DNA of 64,000 nt from Ustilago trichophora. Lineage: Eukaryota > Basidiomycota > Ustilaginomycetes > Ustilaginales > Ustilaginaceae. How positions within the stretch are numbered: position 1 is the stretch's first letter; every line of letters starts with the position of its first letter. The notes under the pieces were generated by a model, which worked only from the letters and a program-made list of their open reading frames with translations, did not search any database and was not told the DNA's origin. A program made the position numbers and the translations under genes. The stretch covers positions 744,001-808,000 of the forward strand of contig OOIN01000012.1 in assembly GCA_900323505.1 (NCBI GenBank). Direction: 5' to 3'. Of this stretch, positions 40,088 to 50,063 are shown one piece after another.

Positions 40088-40270
40088 TGTTGCAGCACGT
40101 GCGTGGGTACACGCCAATGCTTTCACCAGATTCCGCGGATAAAATTTTCACTTCCTCCACTATTTTTCCCTAAACTAAAATGTATTTAAACAGCCTTTCC
40201 GGCCGGCATAAAATCCCCCAGAAATTCACTCTTTCCAACTTTCCTCACGCGCACGTCAAGGAGCGCTTCA
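40088..40270 (+). repeat. 3' LTR of the copia element
   Basis: 183 bases, no difference from the 5' LTR found on reading both. It is directly preceded by a G-rich polypurine tract and followed by the TGTGG duplication. Confidence 0.97.
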
Positions 40271-40275
40271 TGTGG
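40271..40275. repeat. target site duplication, right copy
   Basis: TGTGG, the match to 35730-35734 on the other side of the copia element. Confidence 0.93.
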
Positions 40276-41003
40276 TCGCATCTTTGAAAACGGATGGAAC
40301 AATGCAAAAGCGCGGATCATTTCTCTCGAGATTTAATAGTCATCTTCTGCAACACCAGCAGCAGCGGCAGCAGCAGCAGCAGCAGCATCAAGCCACACAC
40401 CAAAAAGAAAAATGGTCGGTTTTCTCAATCAGACAGTCAGGTCCCAAAAAAAGGTCTCGAAACGGTTCGGTCCCTTTCCAAAATCGGAGTCCGCCCGGCA
40501 GACGCTTGAAATGGGTTTCCTCGAATTCCGTTCCTCTTGTTCTGTGCTTCTGTATGTGAGCCCACTCGGTCCTACATCAAGCTCAGCTGCTCGCATTATT
40601 GTTTGTTGGCGGATGCCAGAAGAGCATCTATGCAAGGCCGCAACGTGAAAGGAATGTCAAAGAAAAAGCAGAACTACGCTCCCGTGTGCTTGTTGTGCTT
40701 GTGCATCTCGGAATGCAAAGCCGGACCCCCTCCGACATCGAGACCGTTCACAGTGATTCTGCCCATGACCAATCAATTGGGCCAATGATCGTCAAATTGA
40801 CTCTAAGGTAGTCTAGCATCGTCCTCAAGTCGGATGGTCATCCAGTGAAAGGACATCCGTCGCATGAATGCACCGACGAAGAGTACGGGAAAGCAGAGCG
40901 AGCAAAATTGCTCTCCTTTTCTTTTTCTTTTTCTTTTTTATTTTCAAAGAAAAAAATCTGTCGACATCGGTCAGATCGCGCCGGCGTTCTCGGGTGCCAG
41001 GTC

Positions 41004-41026
41004 CAGTACTGTATTGTACTGTACAC
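41004..41026. repeat. TACTG-type cluster
   Basis: CAGTACTGTATTGTACTGTA plus CAC, an imperfect CTGTA tandem in intergenic DNA. Confidence 0.6.
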
Positions 41027-41563
41027 TGATATTGCCTAGGAAATCAAGCTCACGTTGAAGAGCCCAACTTCATCCTGATCAGTCAGACGCCAGCCTAGCT
41101 CAGATTCTCTCAAGCGAGACGAGTTCTTCCCACTCGCACAAACTCACTCGCGAATGCTTTCGCCTCTCCATCCACAAGGATTGTTTCGGCCGTGCTTCGC
41201 TTTCCAACCGACCGGCAACCCGAGGCGGACCAGGGCTGCCTTGCTGGTAACCCACTGCAAGTCCACGCAGTCGAGCGACCATAAAACAGTTCGGCATCTT
41301 CGCTTCCATAGCAAAATGCATTGGTTGCATTCGAGCTGATCGTGGCGCAAAGTATACGGTGTACTGTGCACGCAGCACGAAGCACGACGCACGATGCATT
41401 TGGTTCGTGAGCATCATGTGCGGTGAAAGGCGCACGAACGATCGGCATCTCTGATCCACTCGAATTGATTGTCACGCAAACTACGCAGAACCAAAGGTTT
41501 GAGTGCAGCTGAGCTTCTGGGGGATCGGATCGGCTCAATCTTTGCAACTCGGATCGCAGATGA

Positions 41564-41614
41564 GTACAGTACTGTACATACTGTACTGTACATACTGTAC
41601 TGTACATACTGTAG
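41564..41614. repeat. higher-order TACTG array
   Basis: After GTACAGTACTGTACAT, the 14-base unit ACTGTACTGTACAT is repeated about twice more and ends ACTGTAG. The unit itself is built of two CTGTA pentamers plus a CAT spacer. It is the longest array of this family in the window. Confidence 0.75.
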
Positions 41615-41758
41615 CTGATGAAGCTGGGTTGATGTATCGGAAACAATCTACAGTGCGCAGGGGACCGAAGAGCGGTCATTTCACACGCCTGATGCGGATC
41701 CACCCTTCTGCCGGAGTCATGATGTAGTTGCCGCTCAACGTCTTTTTAGCACCTCGGA

Positions 41759-41953
41759 TCAACCTAACGCCGTTTCCGCGATGAGAAGCAGCCGACCTTG
41801 GTCTTGAAAGGCTTGGACGCTAGTTAGCTGGTCTGTTTTGAGGTCTCTCATTTCGTCGAGGCTTTCACTCCTTTGAACCACCGTTTTTGCTTCGCACGCA
41901 CCAAGAAAAGCTAAGCCAGAGACCAATACTGTAAGCGAAGCTGTGCTATGCAT
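41759..41953 (-). CDS. candidate small secreted protein
   Basis: A 64-codon frame with an ATG start at 41951-41953 in a good context (A at -3). The first ~22 residues (MHSTASLTVLVSGLAFLGAC) form a plausible signal peptide with an Ala-x-Ala-like end, followed by about 42 mostly polar residues with no further cysteine. A TACTG-family palindrome lies immediately upstream (41953-41971). I recognise no family. Smut genomes carry many small secreted proteins, so it could be one, but frames of this length with a hydrophobic start also arise by chance, and an intron could extend it. No function is proposed. Confidence 0.3.
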   Translation of the reverse strand: MHSTASLTVLVSGLAFLGACEAKTVVQRSESLDEMRDLKTDQLTSVQAFQDQGRLLLIAETALG

Positions 41954-41971
41954 ACTGTACCGTACAGTACA
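41953..41971. repeat. TACTGTAC-type palindrome
   Basis: TACTGTACCGTACAGTAC, nearly a perfect palindrome of two opposed TACTGTAC half sites. It abuts the start codon of the small secreted-protein candidate. Confidence 0.6.
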
Positions 41972-42936
41972 CCTACATACCTACATCATATGTCTGAGTA
42001 CCAAACACGGCCTGCATAGATGCACAGCGCCTTGCTTCTGAACATTACAGTACAGCACTTGCTTGGCCAGAGTCCGTCGTCGGTCCAAGCCGAATGAAAA
42101 AAAGAGCATTGTCTGACTGCCAAATCATTTGTTGAGGATCCTTCTCACAGTCCTATGAGGGAATTGAGACTCATCCGACGGGAACATGTCTTTCGGCTGT
42201 ACAACTGAGAGGCTCTCTCCCTCTATCGGTGGTGACTGGTGGCTTTCGTGTGCCACTGTAAGTTGTGAGCAGTCGAACTGCAATTATAGTACTTTTGTGA
42301 TTTGTGCCTCACATTGTTGCGCTCAGAATTGGGATCCTGGAGCGACATCATGCAACTGCACGAGCGCTCCACTCTGCATTAGTCAGCGACAGCGACCGGC
42401 ACTGGCACATAAACACAAACACAAAAGCCTGCCATTCTAAGACACAATCTGCAGCAAAGAAATTGTACGGCACTTTGACGCCACGCTTTCCATGAACTCA
42501 ATGCTTCCAACCTCATCTCGTTTTCGGCCTAGAAGATACGGTCTACAATGCGCCAGTACAGCGTGTTTGGTCGCGGAGGGGAAGATGACTGCGAGATTCC
42601 CATGATTCACTCGCCTTCTCATCGGCGGGTAAGCTGTCATAGCATGTCCCTGTATCCGTCAGGCCCTATTCACGATCCACCACAAGCCAGCCAAGCCTTT
42701 GCCAAGCTCTCCTTCTCTTCTTTCCCCCGAGGTCTTGGACTGGCGAGCCTTGCTTTTCCAAGCTGTGAAAATAGGGCCAACATTCTCCCGTATTGCTGCG
42801 CTTAGCATGACCGATGCGAGTCGTGCTTAAATTGAGTCCTCTTGATCCAAATGAGCGGAGCCGGTATTTTTGCTTGCAAAGAGAAACCTAAACTTGCAAA
42901 CAAAAGCGAAGGGATAAAGACCACGCTTAGCCGAGA

Positions 42937-42960
42937 TACTGTACAGGACTGTACTACTGT
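42937..42960. repeat. TACTG-type cluster
   Basis: ATACTGTACAGGACTGTACT followed by ACTG, an imperfect pentamer cluster about 560 bases upstream of the MPP alpha start. Confidence 0.55.
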
Positions 42961-43520
42961 CTTGCCGGAAGTATAGCCGCAACACCCACACGGTGCGGAT
43001 GGAAAGACCTGCGGACACCTTGCAGTCTTTTACCAAATCATGTCATTCTGAGCATTCAAATTTTATTTTTATTTTTTGCAAGAACAATATGTGAGGAGCT
43101 TTAGAGCTAACATTTTTGAAAAATCGGAATCGATCGTGTCCGGATCATAAAGAATTTCGATGGGAAATTCTGGATCTCGGGCCTTCGCCGTGCAAGTGTC
43201 AGTTCGGCAAGCCGAATTAAGGCGCAGTTCGGATTGTAAGTGGGTGTGACTCTTTAGACACCGATGTCGCCTTCGCTGTCTCTTTCCTCTTCGCTATCCA
43301 CCATCGCTTTGGCTGGCCTCGAACTCATCAGCGATATCAGCATTGGGATCTACTTCTATTTTTCGATACTTTCACTTGATCGCTTTCAAGATCAGCTCAA
43401 GAAACATCACCTCGCTCACATCCTTTGCTGGCCAAGCTTGGTCACACGCACGCCACCGCCAGCTAAGGAGCTACTACAAAGGGACTTGAATCGCTCGCAA
43501 ACCATAGATTATCCTACAAG

Positions 43521-45419
43521 ATGAGGTTGACAACATCTTCCTCTTCAGCCGTCGTCGCAAGGGCACTAGCTCGCTCGCAAATCAGTCAGGTCCGCACCGT
43601 GGCAACGGCATCAACACCGTCGATCAAAACTTCGCTGCCAAAACGCTCTTCTCTTTCAATGCAAAGATCCTTGTCCGATCTTGCTGCCGCTGCTAAATCT
43701 GGCACAGCCCTTCCATCAGCTCTTACTGCAGTCAGGCAATCTCAGATTGCTCGCAACACCGCTCTAGCCCGCTCGGTCTCCTCTTCCGCACCCATCGCCG
43801 CACCTGCCGCATCCTCCGTGTCGTCTTCATCAGCAGCATCGCCGTACGCATCGCCTCTGCCCACCTCATCGCTCATTAACGTCACCACACTTCCCAATCG
43901 AGTCCGTGTAGCGACAGAAGCAACACCAGGCCACTTTAGCGCCGTCGGTGTCTACATCGACGCTGGCTCCCGATACGAACGACCTTGGGTGGCCGGCGAG
44001 TCCGGCTCCTCGCATCTGTTGGATCGACTCGCTTTCAAGTCTACCACCAACCGCTCTTCGCAGCAGATGACCTCCGAGATCGAGGCACTCGGCGGCAACG
44101 TCATGTGCTCTTCGTCTCGCGAGACCATCATGTATCAGTCTAGCGTCTTCAACAAGGACGTCCCCGCCGTTCTCTCTATTCTTGCCGACACCATCCTCAA
44201 TCCTCTCTTGAGTCCAGAAGAGCTCGATGTACAGCGTGAAGCAGCCGCCTACGAAATCCAGGAGATCTGGAGCAAGCCAGAGATGATTTTGCCAGAACTG
44301 TTGCACACCACAGCATATCAGGGCAACACCCTCGGCAATCCACTGCTCTGTCCTATCGAGAGTCTCGAGCAGATGACCGCCGACAACTTGCGCAACTTTA
44401 TGTCTACATGGTACAGGCCCGAGAGGATTGTCGTGGCTGGAAGCGGTATGCCCCACGAGCAGCTCGTCGAGCTGTCCGATAAGCTGTTTGGCGATCTCAA
44501 GCCTAGCGCTGATTCTGCTCATCTCAGCTCCGGTGTTTCGTCACTCTCCAGCTCGCCATCCTCAGCATCGTCTTCATCTTCTCGCTCCTCGTCGCTTTCA
44601 TCGCTCTTCTCTCGCTCTTCCTCGAGCTTCTCGACATCCTCCTCATCCTCGGCAACACCATCATCTGCCGAGCTCGCGGATCTCGTTTCCACTCCTTCGC
44701 ATTACACTGGAGGCGAGCTGTACATCCCACAGTCCGATCTCGAGTTCACTCACGTCTACGTCGCTTTCGAAGGCCTCAGCATCCACGATGATGACATTTA
44801 CGCGCTCGCCACGCTCCAGATTCTTCTTGGAGGAGGAGGCAGCTTCAGCGCCGGTGGTCCCGGCAAAGGCATGTATTCTCGTCTGTACACCAACGTGCTC
44901 AACCAGCACCACAGCGTCGACTACTGTGCCGCCTTCCACCACTGCTATTCGGACTCGGGCTTGTTCGGCATTTCGGCTTCCGTCCACCCGAGCTTCAACG
45001 CCAGCATCGTTCACGTTATTGCACGCGAGCTTGAGCTGTGCACCAGCTCCATCTACCAAGGTTCGGTCACTCAGGCTGAACTCAACAGGGCCAAGAACCA
45101 GCTCAAGAGCTCGCTGGTCATGGCGCTCGAGTCGAGGCTCGTCGAGGTCGAAGACTTGGGAAGGCAGATCCAGGCCCATGGCAAGAAGGTATCGGTTGAA
45201 GAGATGTGCCAGAAGATCGACCAGGTGGATCTCAAGACGCTCAACAGGGTCGCGACGCGCGTGTTGCGGCCGCAAAAGATGTCGGTTTCTAGCACTACGT
45301 CGCCTCGTGGCTCGGGCCAGGCCACCGTCGTGGCACAGGGCAACTTGGAAGGACTCGGCGACGTGCGCGATCTGCTTGCTAGGCGGGGACTTGGCGTCTC
45401 GTCCAAGAAGGCTCCGTAA
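43521..45419 (+). CDS. MAS2: mitochondrial processing peptidase, alpha subunit
   Basis: A 632-residue M16-family protein. The N-terminus is Arg/Ser/Thr-rich, as for a mitochondrial presequence. The domain starts near LINVTTLPNRVRVATEATPG (~115) and GVYIDAGSRYERPWVAGESG. The usual zinc site HxxEH is replaced by HLLDRL, as in alpha subunits, which lack catalysis. The glycine-rich loop that binds presequences is present as LLGGGGSFSAGGPGKGMYSR (~437-456). With the beta subunit it removes targeting presequences in the matrix. A Ser-rich insert (~335-390) separates the two halves and is not typical of the family. ATG 43521 is preceded by a frame whose TGA overlaps it. Confidence 0.93.
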   Translation: MRLTTSSSSAVVARALARSQISQVRTVATASTPSIKTSLPKRSSLSMQRSLSDLAAAAKSGTALPSALTAVRQSQIARNTALARSVSSSAPIAAPAASSVSSSSAASPYASPLPTSSLINVTTLPNRVRVATEATPGHFSAVGVYIDAGSRYERPWVAGESGSSHLLDRLAFKSTTNRSSQQMTSEIEALGGNVMCSSSRETIMYQSSVFNKDVPAVLSILADTILNPLLSPEELDVQREAAAYEIQEIWSKPEMILPELLHTTAYQGNTLGNPLLCPIESLEQMTADNLRNFMSTWYRPERIVVAGSGMPHEQLVELSDKLFGDLKPSADSAHLSSGVSSLSSSPSSASSSSSRSSSLSSLFSRSSSSFSTSSSSSATPSSAELADLVSTPSHYTGGELYIPQSDLEFTHVYVAFEGLSIHDDDIYALATLQILLGGGGSFSAGGPGKGMYSRLYTNVLNQHHSVDYCAAFHHCYSDSGLFGISASVHPSFNASIVHVIARELELCTSSIYQGSVTQAELNRAKNQLKSSLVMALESRLVEVEDLGRQIQAHGKKVSVEEMCQKIDQVDLKTLNRVATRVLRPQKMSVSSTTSPRGSGQATVVAQGNLEGLGDVRDLLARRGLGVSSKKAP

Positions 45420-45829
45420 AGCGCATCTGCATCTTTTGAATCATCGCCGCCTCCTCTCTCATTACATTCCTACATCATCGCATCTGGCTCTTGGACCCCT
45501 GTACCTCTAGACATTGTCTTGTAACTCTGGCTTCGGCCTCCCACACCACTTTCCCCTGCGTTCGTATCGTTCAATTCATACTCGCTATAAACACACAGAC
45601 AGACGGATTGGGAGATCAAGATAGAGAGTGTGAAATTGCGAATGTACCGGCGGTCTGAATGATTGCGAGCTTGAGAAGGAACAGGAACGGTGTGCGGATT
45701 TGCGAGTATGGAAGAGAAACAAGTGTGAGTTGTGGAGGGCTGTCACCTGGACAGAATTGTTGCGATGATAAAAAGCAAAGAGAAATGGTGACAAGTGCTC
45801 TGAGAGGGATCTAGTCGGAAACGTGATTT
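45420..45829. other. convergent 3' intergenic region
   Basis: About 410 bases between the 3' ends of MPP alpha (+) and the hydrolase gene (-). No additional feature seen. Confidence 0.5.
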
Positions 45830-47428
45830 CTAGGAGGAAGGAGTTGGGGTGGCGTGAGGATCGTACAAGAATGGTCTGGTGTCTTGTCTAAAGTTCCAAG
45901 TCAACCTGTACATTCTCTTCTCGCCTTGATCGTCCATTCTCCACCCGGTGAGATGTTCGGGGAGGAGATGCGTCTCTCTTGTGCCTTGGAAAGATTTTTC
46001 CTGCTGATGGGAGAAGATCTCTGATTCCATGACACTGGGAGTGGTTGGAACGGTGGTGGCAACACTAGCCGTCTCATCCTCGTCCTCATCTTGATCAAAC
46101 AGGCTAGTCCTCGAGGTACTCCTGCTGATTGAGCTACCTTGACTCGAATAACTTGCCAATCTCAATTGTCTCCTGATGGGAGATCCACCAGTCAAGAAAC
46201 TGGCAGGAGCCCTTTCCACCATCCATTCTACGTTGTCGGCAATGACGCTGATCCTGCCTGCCAGATCATCATGCTGATTTTTGGCCTTTTTGTAGATAAC
46301 ATGTTGGCAGATTGGATAGACTTCGTATCTCTTATCTGTTCCTCTTGTGCGTCGAATCCATGATAGGGCAGCTTGGTTATCCGCCACTCGATCCTCGCCT
46401 CCCATTTGGACGTAGATCGGGTGTCGAATTTCTTCGGCTCGATTGCGGAGGTCCTTCATTGCGCTAACGATGCAATGGAGATGACCGATGCGGAAGGAAC
46501 CTTGATGAGAGCGAGGATCTTGCATGATTAGGCTCTCGTAGACTTTGGGATCTTTATCAACGACCTTTTTGTGAGGAACGATGACTTCCAATCGGCCCAT
46601 GTGGAAGACGCGATAGAGGATACGGAAGAGAAGCTGGAGGAAGAAGTTGACTACAACAAATTTCTCGTTGTAGGCAACCATGGGTCCCACGCCGATCAAT
46701 CCGTCGATGGGGATTTCGGTTGGGTCAGTTTCGTCGTATCTGTACGAGGCGGGATATTGCAAAGCGTAGGAAAATGCAACGAGTCCACCAAAGGAGAGAC
46801 CTAGCATGAAGGTCTTGCGTCGTTCCAACTTGGTAGGGGTGATGGAGGGGAAGGAGGAGGAAAGCTGATCGCGCGCGGCTACATCGTGGAGGACTGCATT
46901 CAGTCCAGTACAAAACCCTGCCATGTTGCGCTGGTAGACGTGAAGGCCGGATGAGAAGCCATGAGAGGGAAGGTCGGGAACGATCAGTCGAAATCCAGCA
47001 TCGAGGTACCGGCGACACTGGCTGGCGAGAGTCCCTGAGTGCACACCTGTGCCGTGTCTGTCAAAGCCAATTTTCCATGATATCAACCAAAGTAGGTCGG
47101 TCAGCGATCAGGAAAAGATCAAGAGCGAGCTCAAGAAAAGATATTGGGGAGGGACTTACACGAAAATCATATCCGCATTTCTCCCAGTATGTCTGACCGC
47201 CATAGGATCTTGCCAAACCTGATACCAAACCCAATCTTTTCCATTTGCCAGCATAACCTTGTGAAATGTGATGTCGACATCATCCTTCTCGTAGAGCCTC
47301 TTCTCCATGGCTGAAAAGGGAACGCTCCATCTGCCATAGCTGCGATCTTTGGGCTCGTATATCCCGATGGTTTCGGCGATGGGTCCACCCCATACTTCCC
47401 ACAATGTGCTTGCTAGTGATGTCATCAT
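45830..47428 (-). CDS. alpha/beta hydrolase, monoglyceride-lipase-like, two exons
   Basis: Join of 47160-47428 (exon 1) and 45830-47057 (exon 2), 498 residues. The intron (47058-47159, 102 bases) has GTAAGT, a GCTGAC branch-like site and a GACAG end. Splicing creates MIFVHGTGVHSGTLASQ, the oxyanion-hole region, which is broken in either frame alone. Further marks are LIVPDLPSHGFSSGLHVY, the nucleophile elbow MLGLSFGGLVAFS (GxSxG), an acidic residue in GGEDRVADNQA, and a His near PICQHVIYK. This fits the serine-aminopeptidase S33/monoacylglycerol lipase group of lipid-ester hydrolases. The C-terminal ~130 residues are Ser/Thr-rich and not part of the fold. The substrate is not established. It is divergent from the MFS gene. 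Confidence 0.85.
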
Positions 47429-50063
47429 ATTATCGCTCTATGTGAGATGTGTTTTGTAAAAGGAGGGGGTCTGGAACAGAGTGTTTTGAATCGATTTGCT
47501 GTGGTGAGGCTATGCTTTTTGGTTGATGGCGAAGCGGAAGCAAAGAATGAGTGTTGGGCAAGTAGCTCGATGGTACCGACAACCGAAAGAGCAGATGCCT
47601 TGTTACAAAGGAGAAGAAAGGACAAAAGGATGGAAAGATGGGAAAGACAATCACCTTTTCATGTCGGATACTAAAGGCAAAAGCAAGAACGAGGCCCTCG
47701 CACACACACAGAGTACTGTACATTGCTGTACAGTATACACGCACGTTTGATGTTCTGCATGAAAGGGTATTGTGGATTGGTTCTGATGTCAGGTGCTGCT
47801 GAGTCTCAAAAATAGCTGTAGGATGCGTTAATGGAGAGCAGGGTTCTGCTGACGCGCCCAGCGATTGGTGAAAATGTACAGTAGCAGCGATCTAGGGCTC
47901 TTTTGTCTCACAAAGGGCAGAGAAGGAGTCGTGGCAAGTGTTTCAGAGGAAAACAACAACCTACTTTGCGGTGTCGTTTCTCCAGCAGACTGCACGCCAA
48001 CAATCTCCCTGACACTAACACATTTGACATTACCGAAGCTGCAAGCCCCCGTCGAGCAACACTCGTGGAGCGGGGAGAAGGGACAGGGGAGGTGGCAGTG
48101 CCGGCGGCATGATCCTTCTTCTGTACTAAATTTGATGTGTCGTGTTGTGTGTTGTTTTTGCGGCAGACATTCCTGCAGCTCCTGTTGGTCGTTCTAGACT
48201 AGTAGTGTACGATGGTGATGCCATGTGCGGTGTCAGAGTCGATCTTGAAGCTCTTTCAAGTTAGAGAGGGCGCATGCGGCTGCAGAACCGGTCCCAGGAT
48301 AGCAGCTAGGGACTTGCAGACGCGTGCACCACCTGCTGCTGCGACAGTGCTTGAACCAAACTTTACTTTGAGCACGACGACGACGACAACAACACGCAAT
48401 ACGCCGCCACCTTGGGAATGGTTTTTGAGGAGTGCGGGGATGCAACAAGTGTCAGAAGGAGAAGAGAGTACGAGCAACGTAGCGTGCATGAATAGTTCTA
48501 TTTCGCAAAACAGTCAGCCGAGTGGGCAAGAGGGAACGGTGAGGAGATGATCGTCGGAATGTGCTTTTTCTGTGCATCTTTGCACATCAGCCTTTTGGAC
48601 GCGTGGTACATGCCACAGCTTTGCCGCTCTCCTGCTCGTGTCAGGGGTCGCGCTGTCAAAAATAAATAAAATTTTAAAGGAAAAAAAAAAAACCCCCTCA
48701 ACATACAGTAGCGCTCAGACAAAGTGTCGAGCGAGCAATGCTTGACGGTCCTTGTACCTACCTAGCTCTAGCGTAGAGTACGACTGTAGACAAGCCAGAG
48801 CGATACAGCAGGTTAGACATCGAGCAAGTCTTTCGGGATGGCACTCTGTTGATGAGACTGTAGGTTTGGTCGACCCGTGTGATCACTACAAAGGCAGAGG
48901 CATCTTGCCGATCCGATGACGATCGACATCCGAAACAAACCGTCTTGATTGCCAGCAAAGCCCCCTTCAAAGACATTGGTCAGAGACAAAGCAGGAGCTC
49001 TAAAGCTGCTTCGCCGTCCAAAAGCATGCGGAGAAGGGCAGTCAGCCATCCACGTTCGGCAAGGCCCAATTTGACAGCTCACTTCGGCTACGGTTAATAC
49101 AATACTGTACATATGCAGCTGGCGTACCGCCTTTTCATCAAATTAAATGGAAAGCCTCTCGATTCCACACACACTGCGCTGTGCAAGCGGCGATGTACTC
49201 GACATTCCTCTAAAAAGAAATCATTTTAAAAGCTTTAAATCATTTCAGGTTGCAAAGCAGCTAGCGCCCTTACCTCTCCCTCCTCTGCCTACTGGCTGCT
49301 TCCCTCCGTGCAGCATTCCGATCTCGTCTCCATCGACCGCCCAAGCTTCTTGGTAGTTCACGCCAAACATTCTGAGCCTGTGTCTGATTGCGCTTGCGCT
49401 AAGGAGCTGAGGCTTAAGCCCAGAAAGGGCCAAGGGATGCCTCTCGATCTTGGCGTACCGTCGCTCTAGCTTTGGCACTAGCAATCCTCGAGATGGACGC
49501 GCGTGGGCAGGCCTCCAACCCACGTGAAGTCGTGGTATACCCACAGGCTCCTTTGATATCTCAGTGCGGGGAGGAGAAGCTGTCACTGTAGCTCAAAGTC
49601 TGTAAGGATGTGACAGTAGCAAGAGCCGACCTTGGCTACGCCAATGCTCACTCAGAGACTTGCTCACTCGCCACCAGAGGCTGTCCGCTTTGTAGTTCGC
49701 CTCATTCATTGGTTTCGTTGGACGTCCCTCTTCTCCACCACACACACACACACAGGCTTCCAGACTCGCTTACTCGGTCAGCTTGCTTCGGAGTAGCCAA
49801 GATCTTGAGAATCTACACACCGACTCGAACTCGTACAGTCTTTCGACATCAACACTGCAGAAACTTTTCTTCGTCACTTGATCTCACACCACGAACTGCT
49901 CGCTTCATTCTCCCCCTATTCGGAAGCTGGCTCTTCCGTCTTTCCTTCTTCCTCACTTCACACCAGCGCCCGAATCAGTATTGACAATAATCGTTACTCT
50001 GTACGCAAGTCTTCGACACATTCTCGCGGCTCGACGACGGGCTCGATTTGACCCGCCTTCACC
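47429..50063. other. 2.6 kb divergent intergenic region
   Basis: Between the hydrolase (-) and the MFS exporter (+). It holds TACTG-family sites (47712-47738, 47876-47885, 49101-49111), an A-rich stretch (48650-48690), and CA runs (47698-47710, 49737-49755). Short frames on both strands overlap each other and match no family I know. Confidence 0.5.
47712..47738. repeat. TACTG-type cluster
   Basis: AGTACTGTACATTGCTGTAC followed by AGTATAC, about 280 bases upstream of the hydrolase start and beside a CA run. Confidence 0.55.

Larger units (their letters stand above)
35735..40270 (+). mobile_element. complete Ty1/copia LTR retrotransposon
   Basis: A 4536-base element with two identical 183-base LTRs, a 5-base target duplication (TGTGG), a primer-binding site, a single intact gag-pol frame and a polypurine tract. 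Order in pol is protease, integrase, reverse transcriptase, RNase H, which defines Ty1/copia. Identical LTRs mean no visible divergence since insertion, so the insertion is recent. It lies 1.1 kb upstream of the Zn2Cys6 factor gene, transcribed away from it. Confidence 0.97.
40276..43520. other. 3.2 kb gene-poor region between the copia element and MPP alpha
   Basis: Holds a CAG repeat (40359-40386), several TACTG-family sites (41004, 41564, 41953, 42045, 42937) and one candidate small secreted protein (41759-41953). A Cys-rich 84-codon frame (42186-42440) and an upstream frame overlapping the MPP start (43264-43524) are present but not well supported. The rest shows no conserved protein or RNA. 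Confidence 0.5.

Noticed and set aside
41110..41703. 197-codon frame (minus)
   Set aside because: It runs through the TACTG array (giving YSTVCTVQY-type repeats) and has no family resemblance; overlapping frames exist on both strands.
44428..45510. 360-codon frame (plus) in MPP alpha
   Set aside because: A second-frame shadow, Ser/Arg-rich, overlapping a gene with clear homology.
49245..49586. 113-codon frame (minus) upstream of the MFS gene
   Set aside because: Part of it reads like ordered protein, but I could not link it to any family or to splice signals; possible relic, not supportable.
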